NCBI GenBank assembly: GCA_031553235.1
Contig: JAVBLS010000005.1
Coordinates: 21,477 to 85,476 of the forward strand
DNA from: Frigididesulfovibrio sp031553235
Lineage (GTDB): Bacteria > Desulfobacterota > Desulfovibrionia > Desulfovibrionales > Desulfovibrionaceae
DNA length: 64,000 bases
Reading direction: 5' to 3'
A program made the position numbers and the translations under genes. Under the pieces are notes generated by a model. The model searched no databases. It was not told where the DNA came from and saw only the letters and a list, made by a program, of their open reading frames with translations. This document shows, in pieces, positions 1 to 7,584 of the stretch (its first letter is position 1; each line of letters starts with the position of its first letter).

Positions 1-203
1 AACTGCTCACGCGACTTCTTGTCCACATGCACGCTCCGGTTGACCGTGTACTTGTGGATGTTCGTGGGCAGCGGAATGGGGCCCGCGATGCCCGCCCCGG
101 TATTGCGCGCCGTGTCCACGATCTCGGAGACGGCTTTGTCCAGGATGCGGTAATCGTAAGCCTTGAGCTTGATTCTGATACGATCACTGCTGACTGTCGT
201 CAT
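1..203 (-). CDS. rpsJ: 30S ribosomal protein S10, N-terminal part (cut by window edge)
   Basis: Ribosomal protein S10 of the small subunit, also the NusE antitermination partner. The 67 visible residues show the S10 hallmarks: a basic start (DRIRIKLKAYDYRILD), a helix containing VDTARNTGAG, and the GPIPLPT loop at about residues 41-47, followed by the start of the VHVDKKSREQ segment. The C-terminal third lies beyond position 1. The ATG at 201-203 is preceded by a GGAG-type ribosome site. S10 normally heads the large S10-spc ribosomal operon, which would run leftward out of the window. Nothing ribosomal lies upstream, so this looks like the operon start. Confidence 0.95.
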   Translation of the reverse strand, partial: MTTVSSDRIRIKLKAYDYRILDKAVSEIVDTARNTGAGIAGPIPLPTNIHKYTVNRSVHVDKKSREQ

Positions 204-710
204 TGCTGGTCACTCCGTGAAAAAGAAACAGGCCGGCTCAACGACCACTTCTCAATTCCGCACGAACGGCTCGCTTTGCCGACCCTCTTCCACCTTGCGG
301 TGGGGTCAAAACATTGCAGGCCGACGCGGGCTTCAACCCGCGTGTGCGCTTGCGACCCGTGAGCTGCGGGCCGAAACGGCATGACATCGAAAGGCGACGT
401 GGCCTGCAAATGTCAAACCTGATTGGCATAGTACAATCAGGCGCGATTAAGGCGGGCTCAACCCGCCCTCCCCTGCCGTTACAGGGAAAAATTCCCGCCG
501 CAGGCATAAAACCACGGCGCGAAGGGTGTTCTTACTCCGGATGACTGATCGGGTCAAGGGATTTTTTACAGGGACGGAATTTTTCTTGCCGGCGAAATTT
601 TCCCGCCAAGCGTGCGATCGCCGCCGACCCGGGAGCCCACGCCTGCGCGCGCACGACGAAGGCCCCGGCACTGCCGGGGCCCCAACCATTCAGAAAGCGT
701 GTTCCGGGTA
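204..710. other. Intergenic region between rpsJ and sat
   Basis: About 500 bases without a convincing gene; the ORFs here lack ribosome sites and recognisable composition. It should hold the leftward promoter of the S10 operon and the 3' end of sat transcription. Two small hairpins share the pattern GCGGGCTTCAACCCGC (around 328-343) and GGCGGGCTCAACCCGCC (around 451-467). Confidence 0.6.
661..681 (-). terminator. Hairpin downstream of sat
   Basis: GGCCCCGG and CCGGGGCC form a perfect 8-bp stem around CACTG, 30 bases beyond the sat stop codon. There is no clear T-run, so it is a terminator-like hairpin and not a textbook intrinsic terminator. Confidence 0.5.
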
Positions 711-2003
711 TTACATCTTGGAGCCGGAAGCGGCGCCCTGCATTTTCACCTCGACCTTCTCGGTCAGGCTTGCATAGTACGCGCGCAGGATGTCGAGCAC
801 TTCTTCGCGACCGAAGTGATCCGGAATCGGGGAACCGTCGGAGAGCATCTTGCGCAGCTTGGTGCCGGAAAGAATGACCCGATCGTCCTTGCCGTGCGGG
901 CAGGTGCGCAGGGAGGCCATGCCGTCGCACTTTTTGCAGTAGAAGGTCCAGTCGATCTTCAGGGGCTTGCAGAGCAGGTCTTTGGCCGGGTCGCCGGTGA
1001 CCGGGATCTGATCGAAGATTTCCTGGGCTTCGAACATGCCGTAGAAGTCGCCCACGCCCGCATGGTCACGGCCGACGATCAGGCGGTTCATGCCGAAGTT
1101 CTGGCGGAACAACGCGTGCAGCAGGGCTTCGCGCGGACCGGCATAGCGCATGTCCAGCGGATAGCCGGCCTGGATGACATGGTCTTTGACAAAGTAGAGT
1201 TCCACCAGCTTGTTGATGGCGGGGATGCGGACTTCGGCCGGGATGTCGCCGGGCTTCAGGTTGCCGATCAACGAGTGGATGACCAGACCATCGCACACTT
1301 CAATGGCGATCTTGCCCAGAAACTCGTGCGAGCGGTGCATGGGGTTGCGCAGTTGCAGGGCGGCAACTTCTTTCCAGCCGCGCTTGTCGAGTTCGGCGCG
1401 CAGTTGGGCCGGGCGCATGTATACGCCGGCGTAGTCTTTGGGGTAACGGCCCTCGGAAAGCACCTTGACCGGGCCGGCCAGGTTGTATTCCTTCTGCTCC
1501 ATGACCATTTTCACGCCGGGATGCTCTTCTTCGGCGATCTTCCAGAACTTCTCATCGGAAGAGTCTTCACCGGCACCCTTGAAGATCTTTTCGCATTCCC
1601 ACTTTTTCTCGTCTTTGCTCAGGGCATATTTTTCCGTCACCTTCATGGTGGCGTACACGGTGGTGGAACCGTCCTTCTCCTTGTAAACCAGGGCGACTTC
1701 GCCGCCGTCCTTCACGGAGTCGGCTTCGGCCTTGGAGGCGTCCAGCACCACGGGCACGGGCCAGAAGGTTCCGTCGGCCAGGGTGAACTTTTCGCACACG
1801 CTCTTCCAGTCCGCCTTGGTCATAAAGCCGGCCAGCGGAGAGAATCCGCCGATACCCATCATGATCAGGTCGCCGCGCACGCGAGGGCTGATTTCCACTT
1901 TCGGGAGACCTTCGGCCTTTTTCAACTCGGCTTCACGATCAGCGCCTTCCAGAAGACTGCAAACAAGACCTTTACCGCCATGCGGGGGAACAAGTTTGGA
2001 CAT
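711..2003 (-). CDS. sat: ATP sulfurylase (sulfate adenylyltransferase)
   Basis: Activates sulfate with ATP to adenosine 5'-phosphosulfate and pyrophosphate, the first cytoplasmic step of dissimilatory sulfate reduction. The 430-residue protein has the nucleotide-binding QLRNPMHRSHE motif (QxRNPxHxxH, residues 217-227) and the GRDHAG loop (311-316), with a C-terminal CKKC...CPH site (356-370) that fits the metal site reported for Desulfovibrio Sat. No APS-kinase domain follows, as expected for the dissimilatory homo-oligomeric form. The ATG is preceded by GAGGAG. It appears to be a single-gene unit: the upstream neighbour is divergent and no aprBA or qmo genes are in the window. The 5' leader contains the short palindromes GCCTGCGCAGGC and AGCGGC-N5-GCCGCT. 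Confidence 0.97.
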   Translation of the reverse strand: MSKLVPPHGGKGLVCSLLEGADREAELKKAEGLPKVEISPRVRGDLIMMGIGGFSPLAGFMTKADWKSVCEKFTLADGTFWPVPVVLDASKAEADSVKDGGEVALVYKEKDGSTTVYATMKVTEKYALSKDEKKWECEKIFKGAGEDSSDEKFWKIAEEEHPGVKMVMEQKEYNLAGPVKVLSEGRYPKDYAGVYMRPAQLRAELDKRGWKEVAALQLRNPMHRSHEFLGKIAIEVCDGLVIHSLIGNLKPGDIPAEVRIPAINKLVELYFVKDHVIQAGYPLDMRYAGPREALLHALFRQNFGMNRLIVGRDHAGVGDFYGMFEAQEIFDQIPVTGDPAKDLLCKPLKIDWTFYCKKCDGMASLRTCPHGKDDRVILSGTKLRKMLSDGSPIPDHFGREEVLDILRAYYASLTEKVEVKMQGAASGSKM

Positions 2004-2275
2004 GCTTTACTCCTCATCTGTTGGAGAAAAAATGCGCCGCAGCAAGATATGCTCACGGCAGAATGCCTGCGCAGGCAGAGCGGCCCGCGGCCGCTCCCGC
2101 TCGTCCGACTTTGTGAAAAATTCTACAAAAAGTCAACCCCTCGAAGCGAATGGTTGGCTTTCCCGCCTTCAAGTGCCTCCGTGCGTTCCTCGCATAAGCC
2201 AAACTCCGGACCGGGCCGTTCCGCAGAATCTTTCCGGAGCATTGGACCAGATGGAAAATCCGTCAATTTTGCTTA

Positions 2276-2304
2276 TTGACCTCCGATTTTTTCCTCTGTA
2301 TAGG
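2276..2304 (+). promoter_or_regulatory. Candidate sigma-70 promoter for the PilZ gene
   Basis: TTGACC (2276-2281, 5/6 to the -35 consensus) is followed after exactly 17 bases by TATAGG (2299-2304, 4/6 to the -10 consensus). This would give a leader of about 120 bases before the PilZ start. It is a pattern match only. Confidence 0.4.
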
Positions 2305-2392
2305 TTTTAATGATAACTACATATAAACATATTTATAGCATAGATTTTCACAAAAAACTACACGCATACTATATATAATATTATACTTTATA

Positions 2393-2412
2393 TGACTGTT
2401 TATAAATAGTCA
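2393..2412. promoter_or_regulatory. 20-bp near-perfect palindrome (operator candidate)
   Basis: TGACTGTTTATAAATAGTCA is a palindrome with one mismatched pair, in the AT-rich leader 21 bases before the PilZ ATG. Its size and symmetry suit a dimeric regulator, for example a Crp/Fnr-size site. The regulator is unknown. Confidence 0.4.
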
Positions 2413-2433
2413 CAACCGAAAGTGAAGAACCAA

Positions 2434-3132
2434 ATGAGCAACAGCATCACCGAGCAAAGCAGCCAAGTCGTCGCCGTCAAGCAATACAGCGACACCCAGC
2501 CCAAGATCGGACTGGATCTGAACAGCCGCGTGCTTGTACGCCTGAACCCCCTCGGCCAGAAAATCCCTCCTCTTCAGGGGGAATTTCTGGGCGGCCGACA
2601 TTACGAATTTCTGATCATCAGCCTGCCCTCCATTCCCGGGCTGCTCAAGTATCTCATCCCCATGTCGGTGATCGAGATCAGCTATATGTCCGAGGGCTCG
2701 GTGGCAACGTTCCGCGTCGATATTCTCAGTTACGCGGCCAAGCCTTCATTACTGCTTTTCACCGGCTATCCGGATCGCATCAGGATTAAAGAAACCCGTC
2801 GGCACCGGCGCATCACCTGTGCCCTGCCGGTCAGCCTGCACTCGGCCAAGGGCGATGCCGCCGGCATGATCATGGACCTGAGCATGGGCGGCTGCCGTCT
2901 GGCTCTCGATCTGGCCGGCCAGTCGGCCATGCGTGATCTGGCCGTCGGCGACTGGGTGGTCATGCAGACCGTGCTCAATACCGACGGCCTGCCCTGCGGC
3001 GGTTCGGCGGCGGTGCGCAACGTCGAGATCGGCGGCTCCAAGCTGGTCACCGGACTTTCCTTCACCGAGAAGCACCCCGACTTTGCCACTGCCCTGCAGA
3101 AGTATGTGAATATGGTGGAGAAAATGGCATAG
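2434..3132 (+). CDS. PilZ-domain cyclic-di-GMP-binding protein
   Basis: A two-domain YcgR-like cyclic-di-GMP effector. Residues about 20-110 look like the N-terminal YcgR/flagellar-brake beta domain. The PilZ domain follows, with the ligand motif RRHRR (122-126) and DLSMGGCRL (148-156, the D/NxSxxG signature). In related proteins this pair senses c-di-GMP and tunes motility, polysaccharide or adhesion output. Translation can start at GTG 2422 or ATG 2434. I chose the ATG because GTGAAG sits about 8 bases before it, whereas nothing precedes the GTG. It is transcribed alone, divergently from sat. The link to the HD-GYP protein at 27287, which would degrade the same messenger, is functional and not positional. 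Confidence 0.85.
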   Translation: MSNSITEQSSQVVAVKQYSDTQPKIGLDLNSRVLVRLNPLGQKIPPLQGEFLGGRHYEFLIISLPSIPGLLKYLIPMSVIEISYMSEGSVATFRVDILSYAAKPSLLLFTGYPDRIRIKETRRHRRITCALPVSLHSAKGDAAGMIMDLSMGGCRLALDLAGQSAMRDLAVGDWVVMQTVLNTDGLPCGGSAAVRNVEIGGSKLVTGLSFTEKHPDFATALQKYVNMVEKMA

Positions 3133-3320
3133 CATTTCCGCCTTTCATTTTCCGGCTCCGGCATGCACCCGGCCGCCATGGTTTTCATTCCGCAACCACG
3201 GATTTTTGTTCGCCATATCTCGCCGGCGTTAGAATCTTGCTTTTTTTCTCCCGCTGGGTATGGTCTTAATGGTAAGCCTTTGCCTGCGTCCGTTCACAAA
3301 CCCTCTGAAGGAGAACCATC

Positions 3321-3626
3321 ATGAAGAAACTGCTCTGCCTTCTCAGCGCCGGTTTTGTCCTTTTCGCCGGTCTGGCCTTTGCCGCCGCCGACGGCGCGGC
3401 CATCTACAAAGCCTGTGCCGGCTGTCACGGCGCCGACGGCTCCAAAAAAACCGCTGAAGCCGCGCCGCTGAAGGGCCAAAACTCCGATGAAGTGCTGAAG
3501 AAACTTCATGGCTATGCCGATGGCTCTTACGGCGGCAAACAAAAAGCCATGATGACCAACATCGTCAAGAAGCACTCCGACGAAGATCTCAAGGCCGTGG
3601 CCGACTATATAGGCACCTTCAAGTAG
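3321..3626 (+). CDS. Cytochrome c553, periplasmic monoheme
   Basis: Small periplasmic electron carrier. The 101-residue precursor has an N-terminal signal peptide (cleavage expected after about residue 21-23), one heme-binding CAGCH motif (32-36), the GYADGSYGG segment, and a methionine pair in KAMMTN (77-78) that supplies the sixth iron ligand in this family. The order CxxCHGADGS...GYADGSYGG..KAMMTN is that of Desulfovibrio cytochrome c553, proposed to serve periplasmic formate dehydrogenase or oxygen reductases. AAGGAG precedes the ATG, and a very strong terminator follows 28 bases after the stop, so it is probably monocistronic. Confidence 0.93.
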   Translation: MKKLLCLLSAGFVLFAGLAFAAADGAAIYKACAGCHGADGSKKTAEAAPLKGQNSDEVLKKLHGYADGSYGGKQKAMMTNIVKKHSDEDLKAVADYIGTFK

Positions 3627-3653
3627 CCGCTCCCCGCATATGGCGGGGGAATG

Positions 3654-3701
3654 CCCCAAATAAGAAAAACCCGCGTTTACGCGGGTTTTTCTTATTTGGG
3701 G
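3654..3701. terminator. Strong bidirectional terminator, 22-bp perfect stem
   Basis: A perfect inverted repeat with 22-bp arms (CCCCAAATAAGAAAAACCC... and its complement) and a TTTA loop; the T-run lies within the stem. It works in both directions: it can end the cytochrome c553 transcript and the leftward transcript arriving through the 3741-3857 repeat. Confidence 0.9.
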
Positions 3702-3740
3702 GAAGCACGGTCACAACCGCCGAGCCGATTTCACCTACCC

Positions 3741-3857
3741 TAGAGCATTTCAAGTGTGAAATGCTCGCAAGGATTTGTCGGCAAATCCTTGCCGCCAAAT
3801 AGGCGTAGGCGGACTTTGCCCGCCGTTAAGCGACTATTTGAAGCGTAAACTGCTCTA
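3741..3857. repeat. 117-bp structured repeat, copy A
   Basis: Bounded by TAGAGCA and TGCTCTA. Inside, in order: arm 1 GAGCATTTCA-AGTG-TGAAATGCTC, arm 2 AAGGATTTG-TCGG-CAAATCCTT, and a long hairpin from CAAATAG to CTATTTG enclosing GGCGG...CCGCC. A second copy lies at 42078-42194 with only six differing positions, four of them in the arm 1 loop, where the arm is inverted. The terminal TAG, read leftward, is the stop codon of the GcvH-like gene. TA at both ends would fit a non-autonomous element of the IS630/Tc1 type, which is inference. Confidence 0.85.
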
Positions 3858-4241
3858 AGACACTTGGGCGGCATACTCGGCCGCACACAGGGTGTTGCCC
3901 TCATTGGGATTTTCTGCCTCGATGATCATCAGCCAGCCGTCGCCGTAGGGATCGGAGTTGACCAGCTCGGGTTTGTCCTTCAGGGCCTCGTTCACGGCCG
4001 TCACTTTGCCGGAAAGAGGCATGATCGCTTCGGAAGAGGCCTTGACCGACTCCAGCTCGGCGCCGGAAACGCCCTGTTTGAACACATCGTCCACAGTGGG
4101 CAGGCTGATGAAGATCACGCTGTCCAACTGTTCCTGGGCAAAGTCGCTGATGCCGATACGATACGTGCCGTCGGGCTCTTTCTTGGCCCAAAGGTGTTCC
4201 TTGTGGTACAGGCGGTCGTCAGGGAATTGCAGGTTGCTCAT
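3855..4241 (-). CDS. gcvH: GcvH-like lipoyl carrier protein
   Basis: A 128-residue lipoyl-carrier protein of the glycine cleavage H family. The core matches GcvH throughout: LYHKEHLWAK, GISDFAQEQLDSVIF, the lipoylation motif ESVKASSEAI with Lys67, and NSDPYGDGWL. H protein shuttles the aminomethyl group and electrons between the P, T and L proteins, but no gcvP or gcvT is present here. The gene sits 20 bases after a lipoamide dehydrogenase and downstream of a glutaredoxin-like gene, so it may be a dedicated lipoyl carrier of another redox system, as seen for LbpA proteins. AAGGAG precedes the ATG at 4239-4241. Its TAG stop is the terminal TAG of repeat copy A, so the original C-terminus may have been altered. 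Confidence 0.85.
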   Translation of the reverse strand: MSNLQFPDDRLYHKEHLWAKKEPDGTYRIGISDFAQEQLDSVIFISLPTVDDVFKQGVSGAELESVKASSEAIMPLSGKVTAVNEALKDKPELVNSDPYGDGWLMIIEAENPNEGNTLCAAEYAAQVS

Positions 4242-4261
4242 GGCGTATTCTCCTTTATGGA

Positions 4262-5629
4262 CTAGCCGGTGAAGGCCGTGCGCGGCGCGTTCAGGGCGGC
4301 GGACAGCAGCTCGTCCAGGGTCGGGTGGGCAAACATGAAGGAGTGCAGGGTCTCGGGAGTGTATTGGCCGATGACCAGCAGCTGGGCCGCGGTCACCAGG
4401 TGCGAAGCCCCATGCCCGAGGGCGGCCATGCCCACCAGGGTATTGCCTTCCCAGACCGCCTTGCACAGGCCGACATTGCCGGCGTGGGCCTGAGCAATGG
4501 GGTTGACTGAAAAAGGCACCTTGGAAACAAAGACTTCCTTGCCGGCCGCCAGGCTTTCCTTGGCGGTCTTGCCCACGCGCATCATTTCCACATGGCCGAA
4601 AATACAGGCGGGCACCGGGCCGGACACATAATTGCCATGCGCCTGCCCGAGGATGCGCCGGGCCACATAGGCGGCCTGGTGATCGGCCGCGTGGGCCAGC
4701 AAAGTGCGGCCGTTGATGTCGCCCACGGCGTAAAGATTCGGGCCGCTCTGCAGGACATCGTCCACCTGTACGAAACCGCGCGGGTTCAACGCGCCGCCGC
4801 CGGCCTCAACGCCCAGCCCCTCGGTGTTCGGCTTGCGGCCCACGGCCACCAGGGCCTTTGCCGCCTCCATGACCGTACCGTCGGCCAGGGTCAGCTTGGC
4901 ACGGCCGTTTTCCGTGACCAGCGAGGTCACCTTGGCGCCGGTGATCACGGTGCGGCCGGCCTTTTGCAGAATCTTGCGGAACTCCTCGGCAATGTCCGTG
5001 TCTTCGGTAGGCACGACTTGGGGCAGGCCCTCCAGAAGGCTCACCTTGGTCCCCAGAGAGGCGAAGAAATCGCCGAACTCCAGGCCGATGGCCCCGGCGC
5101 CGACGATCATCAGGCTCTCGGGCACCTCGGACAGACCCAGGATCATGGTGGAATCCAGCACGGCCTCGCCGTCCGGGGTCAAGCCGGAGAAGGCGGCCGA
5201 CCGCGAACCACCGGCCAGGATCACGTGATCGGCAGCGATTTCGGTTGTGGTTTCGCCTTCCACCTTGACGGCGCCCGGCCCGGTCAGGGAGCCGCGACCG
5301 TTGAGGATGGTCACGCCGACCGCGGCCAGGGTCTTGCCCAGGGTCGCGGACGAGCCCTTGGTGAAACGGTCTTTGCGCTGCTGCAGAGCGGCCAGGTTGA
5401 CCGTCACTTCGCCGGAAAGTACGCCCAGACGGGCATGTTCGCGCAGTTGCCCGCCGGGAACCGTGGCCGCCAACAGGAATTTGGTGGGAATGCAGCCGCA
5501 GTTCACGCAGGTGCCGCCCAACTGCCCGCTCTCGATCAAGGCCACCTTTTTGCCGCCTTGGGCCAGGATGCGGGCGGCGGTGCTGCCGCCGGGGCCAGCA
5601 CCGATTACCGCAACGTCATACTTGTCCAT
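4262..5629 (-). CDS. lpdA: Dihydrolipoamide dehydrogenase
   Basis: FAD-containing pyridine nucleotide-disulfide oxidoreductase that reoxidises dihydrolipoyl groups with NAD+. Visible in order: FAD fold GAGPGG (10-15); redox motif GGTCVNCGCIPTK with the active pair Cys41/Cys46 and an unusual third cysteine at 44; NAD fold GAGAIGLE; a second FAD contact, AVGDI; and the C-terminal FAHPTLDE catalytic His-Glu. Two adjacent ATGs occur; the second (5629) has the better spacing from AAGGAGG, the first being only 2 bases away. The lipoyl protein downstream is its obvious substrate. The glutaredoxin-like gene upstream ends about 22 bases before this start, and all three genes are likely one operon. Confidence 0.92.
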   Translation of the reverse strand: MDKYDVAVIGAGPGGSTAARILAQGGKKVALIESGQLGGTCVNCGCIPTKFLLAATVPGGQLREHARLGVLSGEVTVNLAALQQRKDRFTKGSSATLGKTLAAVGVTILNGRGSLTGPGAVKVEGETTTEIAADHVILAGGSRSAAFSGLTPDGEAVLDSTMILGLSEVPESLMIVGAGAIGLEFGDFFASLGTKVSLLEGLPQVVPTEDTDIAEEFRKILQKAGRTVITGAKVTSLVTENGRAKLTLADGTVMEAAKALVAVGRKPNTEGLGVEAGGGALNPRGFVQVDDVLQSGPNLYAVGDINGRTLLAHAADHQAAYVARRILGQAHGNYVSGPVPACIFGHVEMMRVGKTAKESLAAGKEVFVSKVPFSVNPIAQAHAGNVGLCKAVWEGNTLVGMAALGHGASHLVTAAQLLVIGQYTPETLHSFMFAHPTLDELLSAALNAPRTAFTG

Positions 5630-5653
5630 CATGACCTCCTTGAATGGGCTGGG

Positions 5654-6496
5654 TTATAGAGCCTCGGGCTTGGAAATATCCGCCTTGAACATATGCCGAC
5701 GCACCACCGACCGATAGGGCAGCAACTGGTCTTGCGGGAACGGCTCCAGGCCCTGCAGGCCCTGGGGCATTTCCTTGTCCACGGCATACAGCCCGAAGGG
5801 CAGTTGCGGCTCTTTGCAGGCCTCGGCAACCATCTTGGCCGCCTCGCCGGCCTCTTCTTTGCTCAGCCAGGACCAGAAACCGTCGGCCCGCTTGACCGGG
5901 CTGACCAGCAGACGGATTTCGCTGTTGGGGAAATTTTTCACCAAACGGATGCTCTCGGCCAGATCGCCCGTGTCGATGGGTCCGCCGAAGGCGCTCTCAT
6001 AGATGGAAGCCGGGCCGAGAATGTTCAGCACCACCTTGTTCAGTTTACCTGTCTCGATCAGGCGTTGCAGCAGCTTGGGCTTGCGGCCGTCTGGCTGCAG
6101 GTAAATTTTCAGGCCGCCTGCAGCCAGACGGCCGACCAGATCGACAAAATGCTCCTCATGTGCGTCGGGGCACATGGAAGGATACAAGCCCGAAAGCCGG
6201 CCGTGCAACAGGTCGCTGCGCATGACGCAACCGTGCATGTCGCGGTTGCCGGTCAGCAGGTAGGCGATGACCACGCCGCTGCCCTGCAGGATCACCTGCC
6301 CGTCGTCAAACAACGGGAACTCCACGCCTTCCGGGTTCCTGTAAATAAGCGGCCGGTTGGCCCGATAGAAGGCGTTGAATGCATCTTTTTGCCCCTGGAA
6401 ATCAACGCTGTCATAAGGAATGTTCTTTTCGGCAAGGTAGCCTTTGACCACCCGGCAGCGGATGCAGTCCGGTGCCGTATAGAGTGTGATGCCCAT
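5654..6496 (-). CDS. Glutaredoxin fused to a radical-SAM-like barrel lacking the iron-sulfur motif
   Basis: 280 residues in two parts. Residues 1-85 are a glutaredoxin/thioredoxin fold starting ITLYTAPDCIRC (CxxC at 11-14), with the VDFQGQKDAFNAF helix and a cis-Pro-like EFPLFDDG segment. Residues 95-240 resemble the second half of pyruvate-formate-lyase-activating-type radical SAM barrels (LKIYLQPDGRKPKLLQRLIE, VVLNILGPASIYESAFG, ESIRLVKNFPNSEIRLLVSPV). The CxxxCxxC cluster motif of radical SAM enzymes is absent; only single cysteines (90, 109) remain. The second assignment rests on my reading of the pattern, not a search. AAGGAG lies before the ATG. It heads the operon with lpdA and the GcvH-like gene. 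A role in thiol or sulfur-carrier redox is plausible; the substrate is unknown. Confidence 0.6.
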   Translation of the reverse strand: MGITLYTAPDCIRCRVVKGYLAEKNIPYDSVDFQGQKDAFNAFYRANRPLIYRNPEGVEFPLFDDGQVILQGSGVVIAYLLTGNRDMHGCVMRSDLLHGRLSGLYPSMCPDAHEEHFVDLVGRLAAGGLKIYLQPDGRKPKLLQRLIETGKLNKVVLNILGPASIYESAFGGPIDTGDLAESIRLVKNFPNSEIRLLVSPVKRADGFWSWLSKEEAGEAAKMVAEACKEPQLPFGLYAVDKEMPQGLQGLEPFPQDQLLPYRSVVRRHMFKADISKPEAL

Positions 6497-6686
6497 ACAC
6501 TTTCTCCTTATAGATCAGAGTGAAATTGCTTCCTTGAGACCAAGTATAAAATTTCACCAGCCGCCTGTCCGTCGTTTTTTCGCCATCTCGGCGGTTTTGC
6601 CGTCGGCGGCCACAGTCCGGAACGAAATAAAGGGAGGGGTGAACCGAGAGTGGGCAGGCCGCCTTACGCGATCCGGCGTAAGCCGT

Positions 6687-7397
6687 TCATTCGACGGCGC
6701 CCGGACTGCACGAGGCACCGGCCAGCTTCTGCAGAGCGGGCAGATCAAGGATCTCCAGGCGGTGTTTGGTGAAGCGGCCGAGGATGCCCTGAGCGCGAAG
6801 AACCACCAGCAGACGGTTAAAGGTCACGGCATGCATATTCAACATATACCCGGCCATGGCCTGGGTAATGCCGGGAGCAAAGGTCACGGCCCGGCCGCGC
6901 TCGTTCAGGGACTTGGTCGCCGCTGAGGCCAGAAGGTGCAGGACAAGCTGGGCCAATCTGGTCTCGCCGGTCTTGCCCGCATTGAGCACGAAGCGCCGCG
7001 ACAGGCTGCGGCTCAGAATGGCGAACTGCTCCAGAAGATCGAGCAGCAGGATGTTGGGCACCTGGTTATAGATGCATTCTCGTGAAAACAAGAACGCAAC
7101 GACCGGCTTGACCGCAACCCAGGTGGCAAAGGTGGGCGTGGGCGCAAAAAAGCCGAGCAGCCCGAGCATGGCGTTTTCGCGCATGAGAAAAAGACCGTTC
7201 AGACTGTCCGGCGTAACACTGTGCGAGACCAGTATTTCGCCGCTGTGCAGGAGCCAGAGATGGTCGATGAGTTCGCCGGGACGCAGCAAAACAGCCCCTT
7301 CCTGAAAGGTGCGGCGCATGCCGAGGTGCAGGTATTCCGACCAGGGATCGGGAGCCCGCTTCATGATCGGGCCGGAGGTGGGGAAAGGAATGTTCAT
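6687..7397 (-). CDS. Crp/Fnr-family transcriptional regulator
   Basis: 236 residues: an N-terminal cyclic-nucleotide-binding-type beta roll (about 25-140) and a C-terminal winged helix of the Crp type (about 150-225; recognition region around GITQAMAGYMLNMHAVTFNRLL). There is no N-terminal cysteine cluster, so it is not a classical oxygen-sensing FNR; heme or small-molecule sensing as in related Desulfovibrio regulators is possible. No good ribosome site precedes the first ATG or the internal Met12, so the start is uncertain. It points the same way as the glutaredoxin-lpdA-gcvH genes 190 bases downstream and is the obvious candidate regulator of that operon. That is inferred from position only. 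Confidence 0.85.
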   Translation of the reverse strand: MNIPFPTSGPIMKRAPDPWSEYLHLGMRRTFQEGAVLLRPGELIDHLWLLHSGEILVSHSVTPDSLNGLFLMRENAMLGLLGFFAPTPTFATWVAVKPVVAFLFSRECIYNQVPNILLLDLLEQFAILSRSLSRRFVLNAGKTGETRLAQLVLHLLASAATKSLNERGRAVTFAPGITQAMAGYMLNMHAVTFNRLLVVLRAQGILGRFTKHRLEILDLPALQKLAGASCSPGAVE

Positions 7398-7584
7398 GGT
7401 GAAAAAACGCCGGCCGCACGGGCCATTAATTGAGGGAAGGAAATCGGATTAAATATAGGCATGTTCGTTGTAATGGCAACCCCTGAAAGAAGCGGTAATC
7501 CGAACCGCTTTGAACGTTCCCGCCGGCCTTGCTTCCCGCCGGCTTTTTCCTTACATACGGCAAAACACTCCGAGACGAATCATC

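Larger units (their letters stand above)
2004..2433. other. Divergent intergenic region between sat and the PilZ gene
   Basis: 430 bases without a gene. The sat-proximal part is GC-rich with short palindromes. The part from about 2290 to 2415 is strikingly AT-rich for this genome and probably carries promoters in both directions and a long leader for the PilZ gene. Confidence 0.6.

Noticed and set aside
612..2279. Long rightward frame of 555 codons opposite sat
   Set aside because: Antisense shadow of sat. High GC at third positions opens the opposite frame; there is no ribosome site and the protein composition is His/Gly/Val-rich as in other shadows here.
3741..3857. CRISPR array
   Set aside because: The repeats are single copies at distant loci, not regularly spaced direct repeats with spacers; no cas genes.
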